DNA from: JANQIO01 sp043585095
GTDB lineage: Bacteria > Pseudomonadota > Gammaproteobacteria > Pseudomonadales > Halieaceae
Direction of reading: 5' to 3'
Assembly (NCBI GenBank): GCA_043585095.1
Contig: CP121321.1
Location: 124,001 to 188,000 of the forward strand
DNA length: 64,000 nt
Position numbers and translations under genes: made by a program. Positions 1-8,876 of the stretch are shown piece by piece. Positions within the stretch are counted from its first letter, which is position 1. Each line of letters opens with the position of its first letter. The notes under the pieces were generated by a model, which worked only from the letters and a program-made list of their open reading frames with translations, was not told the origin of the DNA and searched no databases.

Positions 1-1
1 T

Positions 2-442
2 GATCGCTGGCGCCTCTTCGGCGGCGTGGGCTATGCCAAGGCGGAGTACGACGATTACGTCCTCGATGCAAACACCGACTTCAGCGGCAATACCCTGTCA
101 CGCGCACCGGAATGGACGGCCAATATTGGCTTCACCACGGACTGGAACTTCACCAACGCCTTGGCGGGTGATTTGCGGGTCGACTACACCTGGCAGGACG
201 ATTTCTTCCTGCAGCCCAACAACGACCCCTTCTTCACGGCGGATAGTCAGGGCATCCTCAATGCGAGGTTGGGTTTATCGACCGCCAGTGGCAACTGGCG
301 TGCAGCACTTTGGGGCCGCAACCTGACCGACGAAGACAATATCAACAACTTCTTCGGCGCCAGCTCGTTTGTGTTCCCCCTGTACCATTACGCATTGATT
401 GCACCCCGCACCTATGGTGCTGAGTTGGTCTACAACTTCTAG
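2..442 (+). CDS. TonB-dependent receptor, C-terminal fragment (5' end outside window)
   Basis: The reading frame is open from base 2 and stops at 442, so only about 146 C-terminal residues are present. They show alternating hydrophobic and polar beta-strands, a plug-less barrel end with the typical line GRNLTDEDN, and a terminal aromatic residue (final residues LVYNF), which is the usual outer-membrane assembly signal. This matches the last strands of a TonB-dependent outer-membrane receptor that imports a ligand too large for porins. The substrate cannot be read from this fragment. It lies 20 bp upstream of pepN in the same direction, so its ligand may be a peptide; that is inference from position only. 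Confidence 0.85.
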   Translation, partial: DRWRLFGGVGYAKAEYDDYVLDANTDFSGNTLSRAPEWTANIGFTTDWNFTNALAGDLRVDYTWQDDFFLQPNNDPFFTADSQGILNARLGLSTASGNWRAALWGRNLTDEDNINNFFGASSFVFPLYHYALIAPRTYGAELVYNF

Positions 443-462
443 GCGCGGGGCCGAATGACGCA

Positions 463-3102
463 ATGGAGAGCGCTACGGCCAAAACGGTATGGCTAAAGGA
501 CTATCAGCCCTATCCGTTTGAACTGCACTCGATTGAGTTGCATTTCGAACTGGATCCGGAGCGCACATCTGTGCGCTCCATCATGCAGTTCAGTCGCCGG
601 GCCGAACACGCTGATACAACGCTGCATCTCGACGGCAGCAACCTCGAGCTAGACGCGGTGCTGCTAAACGATGAGCCGCTATCAGCTGCCGATTACGAGC
701 TGGACGACAAAGCGTTGCGCGTGTTGAACGTGCCGGATCACTTCACCCTGTGCACGCAAGTCTTCATAAATCCTCGGGCTAACCAAACCGATGAAGGACT
801 GTTCGAAATCCACGAGCGCTTAGCCACTCAATGCGAATCGGAAGGCTTTCGTAAAATCACCTTCTTCCCCGACCGCCCCGATGTGCTAACGCAGTACAAG
901 GTCACGCTGGTCGGCGACAAAGAGCGCTATCCCCTGCTGCTAAGCAATGGGCATTTAGTCGACAGCGGCGAACAGGATGACGGTCGACACTGGTGTCGCT
1001 GGGAAGACCCCTTTGCCAAGCCCTGCTATATCTTCGCCGTTGTTGCCGGCGACTTTGGCTGCCTGTCTGACAGCTACCAGACCGGTAGCGGCCGACATAT
1101 CGAACTCAATATCTATGCCGACCACGATCGTATCGGTGAGTGCGATTTTGCCATGGGCGCGCTCAAGCGATCGCTGCTGTGGGAAGAGCAGCAATACCAG
1201 CGCGAGTATGATCTGGACCTCTACAACATCGTCGCACTCACTGGACACGTGGGCGCGATGGAAAACAAAGGCCTGAATATTTTTGATGCCAACGGTATCT
1301 GCGCCGATCCTGAGATATCAACCGATCAGGACTACTCAATCGTAGAGCGTATTCTGGCACATGAGGTGTTCCACAATTGGACGGGAAACCGGGTCACCTG
1401 CCGGGACTGGTTTCAGCTCAGTCTTAAAGAGGGTTTGACTCGGTTCAGGGATCAGTGCTTTTCACAAGATATGGCGGGCGGGGGTCATCGGCGCATTGAG
1501 TTTGTTCGCGCGCTGCAGCGCAATCAGTATCCGGAAGACGACGGCCCCGCTGTGCATGCCGTGCGGCCCGATCATTACGCTGAGATTCGAAATTTTTATA
1601 CTGGGACAGTTTACGAAAAAGGCGCTGAAGTCATTCGTATGATGCGTTGCTTGTTGGGCGATGAGCGGTTCCGGGAAGGCGTGCGCCAATATTTGAGTGA
1701 GCACGACGGTGAAGCAGTTTGCGTGGAAGATTTTGTCGCGGTGATGCAGTCCGTCAGTGGACAAGATTTGCAGCAGTTTTTCCGCTGGTATGGACAGGCG
1801 GGACGGCCTCAGCTTGAAGCCCGCGGCGACTACGATAGCCGTTCCGGAGAATACCGACTGACCCTGACCCAGCATACCGCAGCAACCCCTGGGCAGGCGG
1901 AAAAGTTACCGTTTCATATCCCTGTGCGAATGGAGCTGCTGTCTGCCGATGGGCATGTTCTGGCAGCGAACTGCCCCAACGCACGGCGGGTAGACGGAGA
2001 ATGGTTGGTAGAGCTGCGCGATGAGCGCCAAACCTTTGTCTTTCAGGATGTTGCATCTGCACCGATTCCATCCCTGTTACGCGGCTTCTCAGCACCGGTG
2101 TCGCTAGATGCTGGCCTGGACGCACACGCTTTGGGGGTGCTGTGGGCCGCCGATAGCGATGCTTTCAACCAATGGCAGTCGGGTCAGCGTCTGGCGGTAC
2201 AGCAAATTCGTGAGCTTGCTCGGCAGTGGCATATTAAAGAGCCTCTGACACTCGGTGCTGATTTCGAGGCGAGATGGGCGCAAATCTTACAGGACAGTGA
2301 AATCGACGCGAGCTTGCGCAGCGAGCTGTTGACCCTGCCAGATGAGCCTGTGTTGAGCGAGGGGCTAGAACAAATTGATCTAGACGGTCACCGCGCAGGT
2401 CGGAATTTCCTGATTGAATCGCTGGCGCGCACTAATGGGACGGCGCTGATGGACCTTTATCTGAAGCTGCGCAGCGATGCACAGCCGGCGTTTGAAGCGG
2501 CGCAGGTTGGCCGCCGCGCGCTGATGAATACCTGTCTGGAATTGCTACTGGCCAACCCCGACGATGACGTGCTGGCGCTGGCCTTGGCTCAGGTTCGCAG
2601 CGGCGAAAATATGACGGCAATGTTCTCAGCGCTGGCTGCGTTGTGTCACGTAGACTCGCCGATTCGCCAGCAAGCGCTGGACGAGTTCTACCAGCGCTGG
2701 CAGCACAAGCCCTCCGTAATTGATAAATGGTTTAACGCGCAATCACTGTCCCGTGCGCCGGACGCACTGGATGCCATTCTGGCACTGGAGCAACACCCGG
2801 ATATGGATCTGATGAATTTACCGCGCGCGATGGCGTTTTACGGGGGCTTTTTTCGACAAAACCGGGTTGCCTTTCACCAACCAGACGGGCGCGCCTACGA
2901 CATACTTGCAGAGCGGCTGATCTTTATCGACAGCGTCAAGCCGGGCAGCACCTATTGGCTGATGCCACAGTTGTTGCAGTGGCGGCGCTTGGATTCCGGC
3001 CGGCGCGAGAAGATGCGTGCGGCCCTGGAGCATATTCAGGCAGCGGACATTTCCAATGCCCTTCGGGAAACCGTCGACAACGCCCTGGCAGAGCCGGGCT
3101 GA
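463..3102 (+). CDS. pepN: Aminopeptidase N (M1 family, alanyl aminopeptidase)
   Basis: This is a zinc aminopeptidase that removes N-terminal residues from peptides, normally in the cytoplasm. At 879 residues it has the usual length for the proteobacterial PepN type. The exopeptidase motif GAMEN is at residues 264-268, the zinc motif HEVFH at 300-304 and the third zinc ligand Glu at about 323 within SLKEGLT. The stretch HNWTGNRVTCRDWFQLSLKE is the hallmark of this branch. The C-terminal half is the alpha-helical PepN domain. It has no signal peptide. It sits between a TonB receptor and a serine hydrolase, which suits a role in using imported peptides, although pepN is also a general housekeeping peptidase. 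Confidence 0.96.
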   Translation: MESATAKTVWLKDYQPYPFELHSIELHFELDPERTSVRSIMQFSRRAEHADTTLHLDGSNLELDAVLLNDEPLSAADYELDDKALRVLNVPDHFTLCTQVFINPRANQTDEGLFEIHERLATQCESEGFRKITFFPDRPDVLTQYKVTLVGDKERYPLLLSNGHLVDSGEQDDGRHWCRWEDPFAKPCYIFAVVAGDFGCLSDSYQTGSGRHIELNIYADHDRIGECDFAMGALKRSLLWEEQQYQREYDLDLYNIVALTGHVGAMENKGLNIFDANGICADPEISTDQDYSIVERILAHEVFHNWTGNRVTCRDWFQLSLKEGLTRFRDQCFSQDMAGGGHRRIEFVRALQRNQYPEDDGPAVHAVRPDHYAEIRNFYTGTVYEKGAEVIRMMRCLLGDERFREGVRQYLSEHDGEAVCVEDFVAVMQSVSGQDLQQFFRWYGQAGRPQLEARGDYDSRSGEYRLTLTQHTAATPGQAEKLPFHIPVRMELLSADGHVLAANCPNARRVDGEWLVELRDERQTFVFQDVASAPIPSLLRGFSAPVSLDAGLDAHALGVLWAADSDAFNQWQSGQRLAVQQIRELARQWHIKEPLTLGADFEARWAQILQDSEIDASLRSELLTLPDEPVLSEGLEQIDLDGHRAGRNFLIESLARTNGTALMDLYLKLRSDAQPAFEAAQVGRRALMNTCLELLLANPDDDVLALALAQVRSGENMTAMFSALAALCHVDSPIRQQALDEFYQRWQHKPSVIDKWFNAQSLSRAPDALDAILALEQHPDMDLMNLPRAMAFYGGFFRQNRVAFHQPDGRAYDILAERLIFIDSVKPGSTYWLMPQLLQWRRLDSGRREKMRAALEHIQAADISNALRETVDNALAEPG

Positions 3103-3117
3103 CAATCAGGAGAATTC

Positions 3118-4227
3118 ATGAGTGCATTTCTGGAGCAGGTTGCCGACACCCTGCCTGAGCGCATCAAGGCACTAAATCTGCCCGGTGCGGCGCTGGCTGT
3201 GATCGAAGACGATGGGGTTGCTCATTATCACTGCCTTGGACTGGCCGATACGGCCTCGCAGACGCCGATAACTGAAGCAACCGTTTTCCAGATTGCGTCT
3301 ATCTCCAAAGCCGTTACCGCCTGGGGCATTATGAAGTTGGTGGAGGCGGGGCGCCTGGATCTCGATGCGCCGGTCGAGTCCTATTTAACACGCTGGAAAT
3401 TCCCGCCCTCGGAGTATGACAGCAGCAAGGTCACCGCGCGTTTACTGCTGATGCACTTCGGCGGCACCTCGCTGTCAGGTTGCGGCGGCACGGATTACAA
3501 CGATACCTGGTATAGCGTTGATGACGTGCTGTACGGCCGCACACCGGGTCTCGATCCACGGCATGAGGTGTATGCCAGAAAGTGGGGTCTTGATCCGACG
3601 CAGTATGGTAGGCCGGTTCACCTTCAGTCAGATCCAGGCACTGAAGTTGCCTACTCGGGTGGTGGCTTTTGTATTTTGGAGCTGCTGATTGAGGAAATCT
3701 CAGGGCAGGACTTCACGTCCTTTATGGCTGAGCAGATTCTGCAGCCCTTAGGTATGACCGACTCCACGTTTGAAATCAGCAAGCAAGCGATGTCGCGGGT
3801 TGCGTCTCCCTATGATGAAGACATGGAGCTGATGCCGCTCTATCGAATTAATGGCAAAGCAGCAGGGGGCATGTACTCGACCGTTGTCGACCTTTCTCGT
3901 TTTGCCGCAGCAGAAATGCCGGGACCTAATGGCGAGCCAGCCGGTCGTGGCGTGCTCAGCCCGGAATCCATCGCAGAGATGCACCGGCCCGATCGTCTGT
4001 CAGAGCACGAGATGGGCCTGGACTTTTATGCCGGGCTGGGTCATTACGTGGTCGAAATGGGTGGCATCACAGCGGTGCAACACACCGGTGGTAACCCTGG
4101 CTGGCGTTCGGTGTATACGGTGATTCCGGGCAAGCGCCGTGGTTTCGTTTGTTTGATCAATAGCGCCGGAGGCAATGAGCTGTGGATGGACTTGATCAAC
4201 GAGTGGGCGCCACTGGCCATGAGCTGA
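3118..4227 (+). CDS. Serine hydrolase, beta-lactamase/PBP fold (class C, MlrB/EstB-like)
   Basis: The 369-residue protein has the catalytic SxxK motif (S61-I-S-K64), a tyrosine motif YSG at 179-181 where beta-lactamases have YxN, and HTGG at 322-325 in place of KTG. These are the marks of the class C beta-lactamase-related family, which includes esterases, D-aminopeptidases and the linear-microcystin peptidase MlrB. It lacks a clear signal peptide, so it is probably cytoplasmic. A Shine-Dalgarno (AGGAG) lies just before the ATG. Its stop overlaps the start of the next gene by one base, so the two are probably translated together. The substrate is unknown; a peptide or ester is the reasonable range. 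Confidence 0.88.
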   Translation: MSAFLEQVADTLPERIKALNLPGAALAVIEDDGVAHYHCLGLADTASQTPITEATVFQIASISKAVTAWGIMKLVEAGRLDLDAPVESYLTRWKFPPSEYDSSKVTARLLLMHFGGTSLSGCGGTDYNDTWYSVDDVLYGRTPGLDPRHEVYARKWGLDPTQYGRPVHLQSDPGTEVAYSGGGFCILELLIEEISGQDFTSFMAEQILQPLGMTDSTFEISKQAMSRVASPYDEDMELMPLYRINGKAAGGMYSTVVDLSRFAAAEMPGPNGEPAGRGVLSPESIAEMHRPDRLSEHEMGLDFYAGLGHYVVEMGGITAVQHTGGNPGWRSVYTVIPGKRRGFVCLINSAGGNELWMDLINEWAPLAMS

Positions 4228-4727
4228 TGCACGTCGCCGTGTTTGAGACCGGTGGCACCATCAACGGGATTCTGGCGCCCGATGCACCTCCACCTCAGAG
4301 CAGTCGTGTCATAGCGTGGCTCAATGCGCAGGCGATCGAAGCGGGCCTGCGGCTGGACAGGCATGTTGTCTGTATGAAGGATTCTCGCGCTGTGCAGGAT
4401 AGCGACCGGGATAATCTTGTAAGCGCCGTCGAACAATGCCGGGCCGACGCCGTCATTATTCCTCACGGTACCTTCACCATGCCGGAGACCGGCCGCTATC
4501 TGGCATCGCGTCTCTCTGCTAATGCCTTGTCACGACCGATTATTCTGCTGGGTTCATTGGTGCCACTCGGTGACCCGGATTCAGATGCTGAATCTGTGCT
4601 GCGGTTTGTGTTGAAAGCGCTGCCCGACTGCTCTCCCGGCGTGCAGATTACTATGGGTGAGCGGTTCTGGGACCCTGCCGACGTGGTAAAGGACGCTGAA
4701 TCCGGTGTCTTCGTCGCAACCGCCTAA
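4227..4727 (+). CDS. Asparaginase-family protein, N-terminal domain only
   Basis: The ATG at 4227 shares its A with the upstream TGA. The 166-residue product begins MHVAVFETGGTING, which carries the first asparaginase signature (TGGTI, with the nucleophilic Thr). The second signature, normally HGTDTM, reads HGTFTM, so the catalytic Asp is replaced by Phe. Asparaginases are about 330 residues with two domains; this one stops after the N-terminal domain, and the next gene on the other strand begins its 3' end 10 bp later, so no C-domain can follow. The missing Asp and missing domain make ordinary asparaginase activity doubtful. It may act in a complex, on another substrate, or be a decaying gene. 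A longer start at 4182 would overlap the upstream gene and is not favoured. Confidence 0.75.
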   Translation: MHVAVFETGGTINGILAPDAPPPQSSRVIAWLNAQAIEAGLRLDRHVVCMKDSRAVQDSDRDNLVSAVEQCRADAVIIPHGTFTMPETGRYLASRLSANALSRPIILLGSLVPLGDPDSDAESVLRFVLKALPDCSPGVQITMGERFWDPADVVKDAESGVFVATA

Positions 4728-4737
4728 GCGCGTTGCA

Positions 4738-5769
4738 TCACTCGAAGACAATATCCAAAACCTGTTCCATAAAGGCGTTCTGCAAGGGTTGGTCAATGTT
4801 CAGTGTGCCTGACAGCCGCAAACGTGTTTCCGGGCTGAAGTACATGAATGACCCCCAGTGGCCCAGGTGCCCCCAGAGATTGACGCCGCGAAGCTGTTTT
4901 CTGCCCACGCCCATGCCGTAGTAAAAATTCGGTTTCGCCAACGGTCCTGACAGAAACAGGTCCAGAGTGTCAGGGCGCAACAGTCTGCCATTGAAAAGAC
5001 CGACCAAAAACCGGTCCAGGTCATCGAGCGTGGATACGTGACCGCCAGCAGCCCAATCGCAGCTACCGTGCACCTGTAGGGCATCGATCAGCACTTCGTC
5101 AAGCTTCAGATAGCTGTGGCACAGAGCCGAGCAGGGCTCTTCGTGGCCTTCCAGCCAAGTGCTGTGCATTGCAAGCGGCGAAAATATGATATCGCGGCAC
5201 AGCGTGGCGTAGGAGGTCTCGCTCACGGTTTCCAGCACCAGGCCCGCCAGTACAAAGCCGGTATCGGAGTAGTGATACACCTCGCCCGGTGCGCCGACGC
5301 TATATCCGTGTTCAGCGGCCCACAATCCGATTTCCGATGGCGCCCGGAAGCGTCCCGGGTCTGCCCTGAGTTCCGCAAACCAGTCTTCAGACAGGGCGAA
5401 GTCGTTGAAACCTGCGCGGTGATGCAACAGATGATCAACGGTGATGTCGCTGGCTTTGTAGCCCTCTGCGATGGGCAGTCGGCTGCTCAGCGACGCCGGT
5501 AGATAGCTGGTAATGGGCGCATCGAGGGCGAGATTGCCTTGTTCAACAAGTCTGGCTGCCACCACACCGGTGAAGGTTTTGCTCATGCTGGCGATGCGAA
5601 ATCCCATATCGGTAGACAGCGCTGCCTGCGTTTCGATGCTCGCAGGGCCGGCTGTGCCTCGCCAGTGCAGACCGGAAAGCGGGTCATCTACGCCCAGCAA
5701 AAGGCCGGGGCCCTGTTCAGCAGTCGCGTCCAGCAAGTTCTGGAGGCGGGTGCCTCGCGTGTCGGTCAT
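4738..5769 (-). CDS. Serine hydrolase, beta-lactamase/PBP fold
   Basis: The 343-residue protein carries SxxK (S61-M-S-K64), a tyrosine motif YSD at 167-169 and a late HLGHWG motif in the KTG position, again the class C beta-lactamase-related serine hydrolase family. It is a distant relative of the protein at 3118-4227, with SxxK at the same residue number, but it is encoded on the opposite strand and converges on the asparaginase-like gene. GGAGAG precedes the ATG. No signal peptide is evident. It is divergent from the acyl-CoA ligase gene, and both promoters fall under one palindrome, so the two units are likely controlled together. The substrate is not known. Confidence 0.88.
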   Translation of the reverse strand: MTDTRGTRLQNLLDATAEQGPGLLLGVDDPLSGLHWRGTAGPASIETQAALSTDMGFRIASMSKTFTGVVAARLVEQGNLALDAPITSYLPASLSSRLPIAEGYKASDITVDHLLHHRAGFNDFALSEDWFAELRADPGRFRAPSEIGLWAAEHGYSVGAPGEVYHYSDTGFVLAGLVLETVSETSYATLCRDIIFSPLAMHSTWLEGHEEPCSALCHSYLKLDEVLIDALQVHGSCDWAAGGHVSTLDDLDRFLVGLFNGRLLRPDTLDLFLSGPLAKPNFYYGMGVGRKQLRGVNLWGHLGHWGSFMYFSPETRLRLSGTLNIDQPLQNAFMEQVLDIVFE

Positions 5770-5787
5770 AAAGCTCTCCGATATGGG

Positions 5788-5815
5788 TTGTCAGCAGCGG
5801 GATTCCTGCTAATAT
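5788..5815 (+). promoter_or_regulatory. Predicted sigma-70 promoter of the 5854-15552 operon
   Basis: A -35 box TTGTCA (5788-5793) is followed after 16 bp by a -10 box TAATAT (5810-5815). It points to the acyl-CoA ligase gene at 5854. The -10 box overlaps the left arm of the palindrome at 5812-5830, so a bound regulator would block it. The call is by eye. Confidence 0.5.
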
Positions 5816-5839
5816 GAACACTGTTCATATGTAAGTCAA
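5811..5839 (-). promoter_or_regulatory. Predicted sigma-70 promoter of the serine hydrolase 4738-5769
   Basis: Read on the minus strand, TTGACT (5839-5834) and CATATT (5816-5811) are separated by 17 bp and point to the hydrolase start at 5769. The palindrome at 5812-5830 fills most of the spacer and -10 region. Confidence 0.45.
5812..5830. promoter_or_regulatory. Perfect 19-bp palindromic operator between divergent genes
   Basis: The sequence ATATGAACACTGTTCATAT has perfect 8-bp arms around a 3-bp centre. It lies between the divergent hydrolase (start 5769) and acyl-CoA ligase (start 5854) genes and overlaps both predicted promoters. Length, symmetry and position are those of a TetR- or GntR-type repressor site. 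No regulator gene of these families is in the window, so the protein that binds it must be encoded elsewhere. Confidence 0.65.
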
Positions 5840-5853
5840 TCCATGGCGTCTGC

Positions 5854-7503
5854 ATGCACAATAATAATCTACAGAGCACTTCTACAGAGCACCCAGGCAG
5901 AGCGCCGACTGCTTTGCCCCTACCCAGGCTCAATGGCTGCAACCAGCGAACCGTTCCCTGGCTACTAAAAGCTCGCGCCGAAAACCGCGCTGAGCACACC
6001 TTTCTGATTTGGGCGCCGTTTGATGCGCCCGCACAGCACGTCAGCTATGCAGACTTCTACCGCAGTGTGCTGTCTCTGGCCGCGGGTTTGCGCTCGCGGG
6101 GTGTCGAGCAGGGTGATTTCGTGTTGCTGCATATGGAAAATTGCCTGGAGTTTTTGCAGGTTTGGCACGCCTGTGCGCAGCTTGGCGCAGTGGTGGTGAC
6201 AACCAATACACGTTGCAGCGCTGATGAAGTTGCCTACTTTATTAGCCACAGCCGTCCTCGCGTTGCCATCACGCAGCCGAGCTTCGCTGAAATGATCAAA
6301 GCGTCCGGTCCGGCGCTGGAGTGGATAGCAGTCATCGACCATAACGCTGGTGCGGTCCCTGACGCCATGCCGGCGGGAGACTTTCTGGTATTTTCCGATT
6401 TGCCGGTTGATCAACAGGATTTCACACCTGCGCCGGTGCAGGCTGAAGACTTCAACTCGGTGCAGTACACCTCAGGCACAACGTCACGGCCAAAAGGCGT
6501 TGTATGGACTCAGGCGAATGCGGTGTTTGCAGCCCGCTCTAATGCCTTGGTTTGCACGCTAAGTGAGGATGACGTTGGCCACGCCTACCTGCCGCTGTGC
6601 CACACCAATGCCTTGAGCTACAGCCATCTAGCCACCCTCTGGGCCGGTGCAACGCTGGTTATTCAGCCACGATTTTCGGTGAGTCGCTACTGGGACTGCG
6701 CGCTGGAGCATCACTGTACGTTTGGCATTCAAATACCGTTTGGGCTTAAGGCGCTGATGGCAAAACCGGTGCCGGAAAATCATGCCTTCAGTCGCTGGGG
6801 TTTAGGTGCCCACGATCCCGGCATCGTGCGAGAGCTGACCGGCATACCCTGCATCGGCTGGTTTGGCATGACCGAAACTGTCGCCCTGCCTATCTACTCC
6901 GCGCTGGGCCTTCCTGCGCGAGAGATGAGCATGGGATTGCCATCGCCCGAGTATGCTATTCAGGTCCGCGATGAAGAGGGTAATGATGCTGCCTACGGCC
7001 AGAGTGGGCGACTTTGGATTCGCGGCGTTCCCGGACTGAGCCTGTTTCATTCCTACCTTCACAACCCGGAGGCGACCGCCAAGGCGTTTGACGAGGACGG
7101 TTGGTTTGATACTGGTGACATGGTCACCGCGAGCGAAGATGGCTTTATCACTTACGATGGGCGCAGCGGCGATATGCTGCGTGTGGGCGCTGAAAATGTC
7201 GCGGAATCCGAGATCGAGCGGGTGATTGCAACGGTACCGGGAATTCTGGAGGTCGCGGTAGTGGGCCGCCCCGACGATATGCTGGATGAAGTGCCGGTCG
7301 CCTACGTTGAAGCACCAGGGGTAGAGGCAGATGATGCCCGCGCCGCACTAGCTCAGCAGGTCATTGAGCGCTGTGAAGAAATGCTGGCCAGCTTTAAGGT
7401 ACCGCGCGCGGTCACGGTCATGGAACACATTCCCCGGGTGACTCTGGGAAAACTGGATAAGAAAACGCTTCGCGCACAGCTTGCTGCGACGCAGGAGGAT
7501 TGA
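5854..7503 (+). CDS. AMP-forming acyl-CoA synthetase/ligase (CaiC/FadD-like)
   Basis: This 549-residue enzyme would activate a carboxylic acid as acyl-AMP and then as acyl-CoA. The phosphate-binding motif YTSGTTSRPKG starts at residue 205, a motif GWFGMTET follows in the middle, then DGWFDTGD with the hinge region YDGRSGD, and the C-terminal catalytic lysine lies in the GKLDKK region. The set is complete and typical of the ANL superfamily, closest in layout to crotonobetaine/carnitine-CoA ligases. It opens an eight-gene co-directional run and probably supplies the thiolase two genes downstream with CoA thioesters. The start has no good Shine-Dalgarno; the predicted TSS lies only about 30 bases upstream. 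The acid substrate is unknown. Confidence 0.9.
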   Translation: MHNNNLQSTSTEHPGRAPTALPLPRLNGCNQRTVPWLLKARAENRAEHTFLIWAPFDAPAQHVSYADFYRSVLSLAAGLRSRGVEQGDFVLLHMENCLEFLQVWHACAQLGAVVVTTNTRCSADEVAYFISHSRPRVAITQPSFAEMIKASGPALEWIAVIDHNAGAVPDAMPAGDFLVFSDLPVDQQDFTPAPVQAEDFNSVQYTSGTTSRPKGVVWTQANAVFAARSNALVCTLSEDDVGHAYLPLCHTNALSYSHLATLWAGATLVIQPRFSVSRYWDCALEHHCTFGIQIPFGLKALMAKPVPENHAFSRWGLGAHDPGIVRELTGIPCIGWFGMTETVALPIYSALGLPAREMSMGLPSPEYAIQVRDEEGNDAAYGQSGRLWIRGVPGLSLFHSYLHNPEATAKAFDEDGWFDTGDMVTASEDGFITYDGRSGDMLRVGAENVAESEIERVIATVPGILEVAVVGRPDDMLDEVPVAYVEAPGVEADDARAALAQQVIERCEEMLASFKVPRAVTVMEHIPRVTLGKLDKKTLRAQLAATQED

Positions 7504-7504
7504 G

Positions 7505-8836
7505 ATGTTTCCTGAAGACGCCAAAGAATCCCACCGACTCTACCAACGCGCCTTGCCGGTAATGCCCGGCGGCAACACGCGTCACACCGTATTTTTCCAA
7601 CCCCATCCGGTGTACATCGAGCGCGGCGAGGGCTGCCGCGTTTGGGATGTCGACGGGGTAGAGCGCATTGACTGTATTAACAACTATTCGTCGCTGATAC
7701 ACGGGCATTGCCATCCTGCGATTGTTGAGGCCTTGCGCGAGCAGGCGGGCAAGCTGCTGAGCGTCAGCCTTCCCACCGAAGCTGAGATTCGGTTGGCGGG
7801 AATGGTCACCGAGCGACTGCCGGGCGTAGATCAGGTTCGGTTCGCAAACTCGGGTACTGAGGCAGTGATGCTCACGGTGATGGCAGCGCGTGCCTATACC
7901 GGGCGAAACAAAATCGCCAAGATTGAAGGGGCTTACCACGGTAGCTACGACGCGGTCTCTGTAAGCATGTACCCCACGCCAGATGTATGGGGCGCGGATG
8001 ATGCGCCGGCGAGTGTGCCCTTGGCTGGTGTATCCGAAGGCGCTTGTCAGGACGTGATCATCCTGAGGGCAAATGACGTTGAAGGAAGCCGCGCGATTCT
8101 GCGGCGCCATGCGGCTGATCTGGCTGGCGTGCTGGTCGATCCCATGGCGAAAAATCTCGGCTTTCTCGAGCTTACCCAACCGTTTCTGAAAATGCTGCGC
8201 GAGGAAGTTGATTCCGCCGGCGCGCTGTTGATGTACGACGAGGTCTATAGCTTTCGGATGAGCTACAACGGTGCGCAAGGCGCGGTAGGCGTATTGCCCG
8301 ACCTGACGGCGTTGGGCAAAGTCATCGGCGGTGGCATGCCCGTCGGCGCCATCGGTGGCAAGCGCCACATCATGGAGGAACTGTTTGACCCGCGCGGCCC
8401 CAAAAAGATGGGACATGGCGGCACTTTTAATGCCAACCCCATGACCATGGCGGCGGGTGCGGCGGCACTGGAACACTACGACCAGGCCGCACACGATCGC
8501 CTGGCTGCCATGGGCGAGCAGCTGCGTAGTGGGCTGCGTGAAATATTTGCCAGGCAGGGCCGGCCGGCTACGGTGACCGGTGCTGCGTCCATGATTGGCC
8601 TGTTCCACACCGACGCACCGATGACCGACTGGCGCGCAAGCCTTAAAGCGATGATGGAAAACCCGGCCCTCATGCAGCAGGCTGACACATTGTTTCGAGG
8701 GCTTTTGAACGAAGGCGTGTATATGGCGAGCCAGGGCTTTTTCGTGCTTTCCACCGCCATGACGCCGGCCGACATTGATTTCGTTCTGGATAAGACAGAG
8801 CAAGTTATGCGTCAGCTACCCGCCGAAGCCGCGTGA
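7505..8836 (+). CDS. Class III aminotransferase, glutamate-1-semialdehyde aminomutase-like
   Basis: I take the ATG at 7505 because AGGAGG lies directly before it and the upstream start at 7481 would overlap the ligase gene. The 443-residue product has the family's PGGNTR start, the NSGTEA pocket, the YDEV region and the PLP lysine K272 in LGKVIGGGMPVG. This arrangement is that of glutamate-1-semialdehyde 2,1-aminomutase (HemL) and related omega or beta-amino-acid aminotransferases. Because it lies in a catabolic operon, a beta- or omega-amino acid transaminase seems likelier than a haem biosynthetic enzyme; this is inference. Confidence 0.85.
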   Translation: MFPEDAKESHRLYQRALPVMPGGNTRHTVFFQPHPVYIERGEGCRVWDVDGVERIDCINNYSSLIHGHCHPAIVEALREQAGKLLSVSLPTEAEIRLAGMVTERLPGVDQVRFANSGTEAVMLTVMAARAYTGRNKIAKIEGAYHGSYDAVSVSMYPTPDVWGADDAPASVPLAGVSEGACQDVIILRANDVEGSRAILRRHAADLAGVLVDPMAKNLGFLELTQPFLKMLREEVDSAGALLMYDEVYSFRMSYNGAQGAVGVLPDLTALGKVIGGGMPVGAIGGKRHIMEELFDPRGPKKMGHGGTFNANPMTMAAGAAALEHYDQAAHDRLAAMGEQLRSGLREIFARQGRPATVTGAASMIGLFHTDAPMTDWRASLKAMMENPALMQQADTLFRGLLNEGVYMASQGFFVLSTAMTPADIDFVLDKTEQVMRQLPAEAA

Positions 8837-8876
8837 ACATAACAACGACACTAACTCTTCTCTCAAGGAGCTCGCT

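Noticed and set aside
4700..4740. Frameshift as the cause of the short asparaginase-like gene
   Set aside because: The convergent hydrolase gene starts its 3' end 10 bp past the stop, so no C-terminal domain could be encoded in any frame.
7418..8803. A 461-codon open frame on the minus strand
   Set aside because: It is antisense to the class III aminotransferase and its product has no family pattern; GC-rich genes often leave such open antisense frames.
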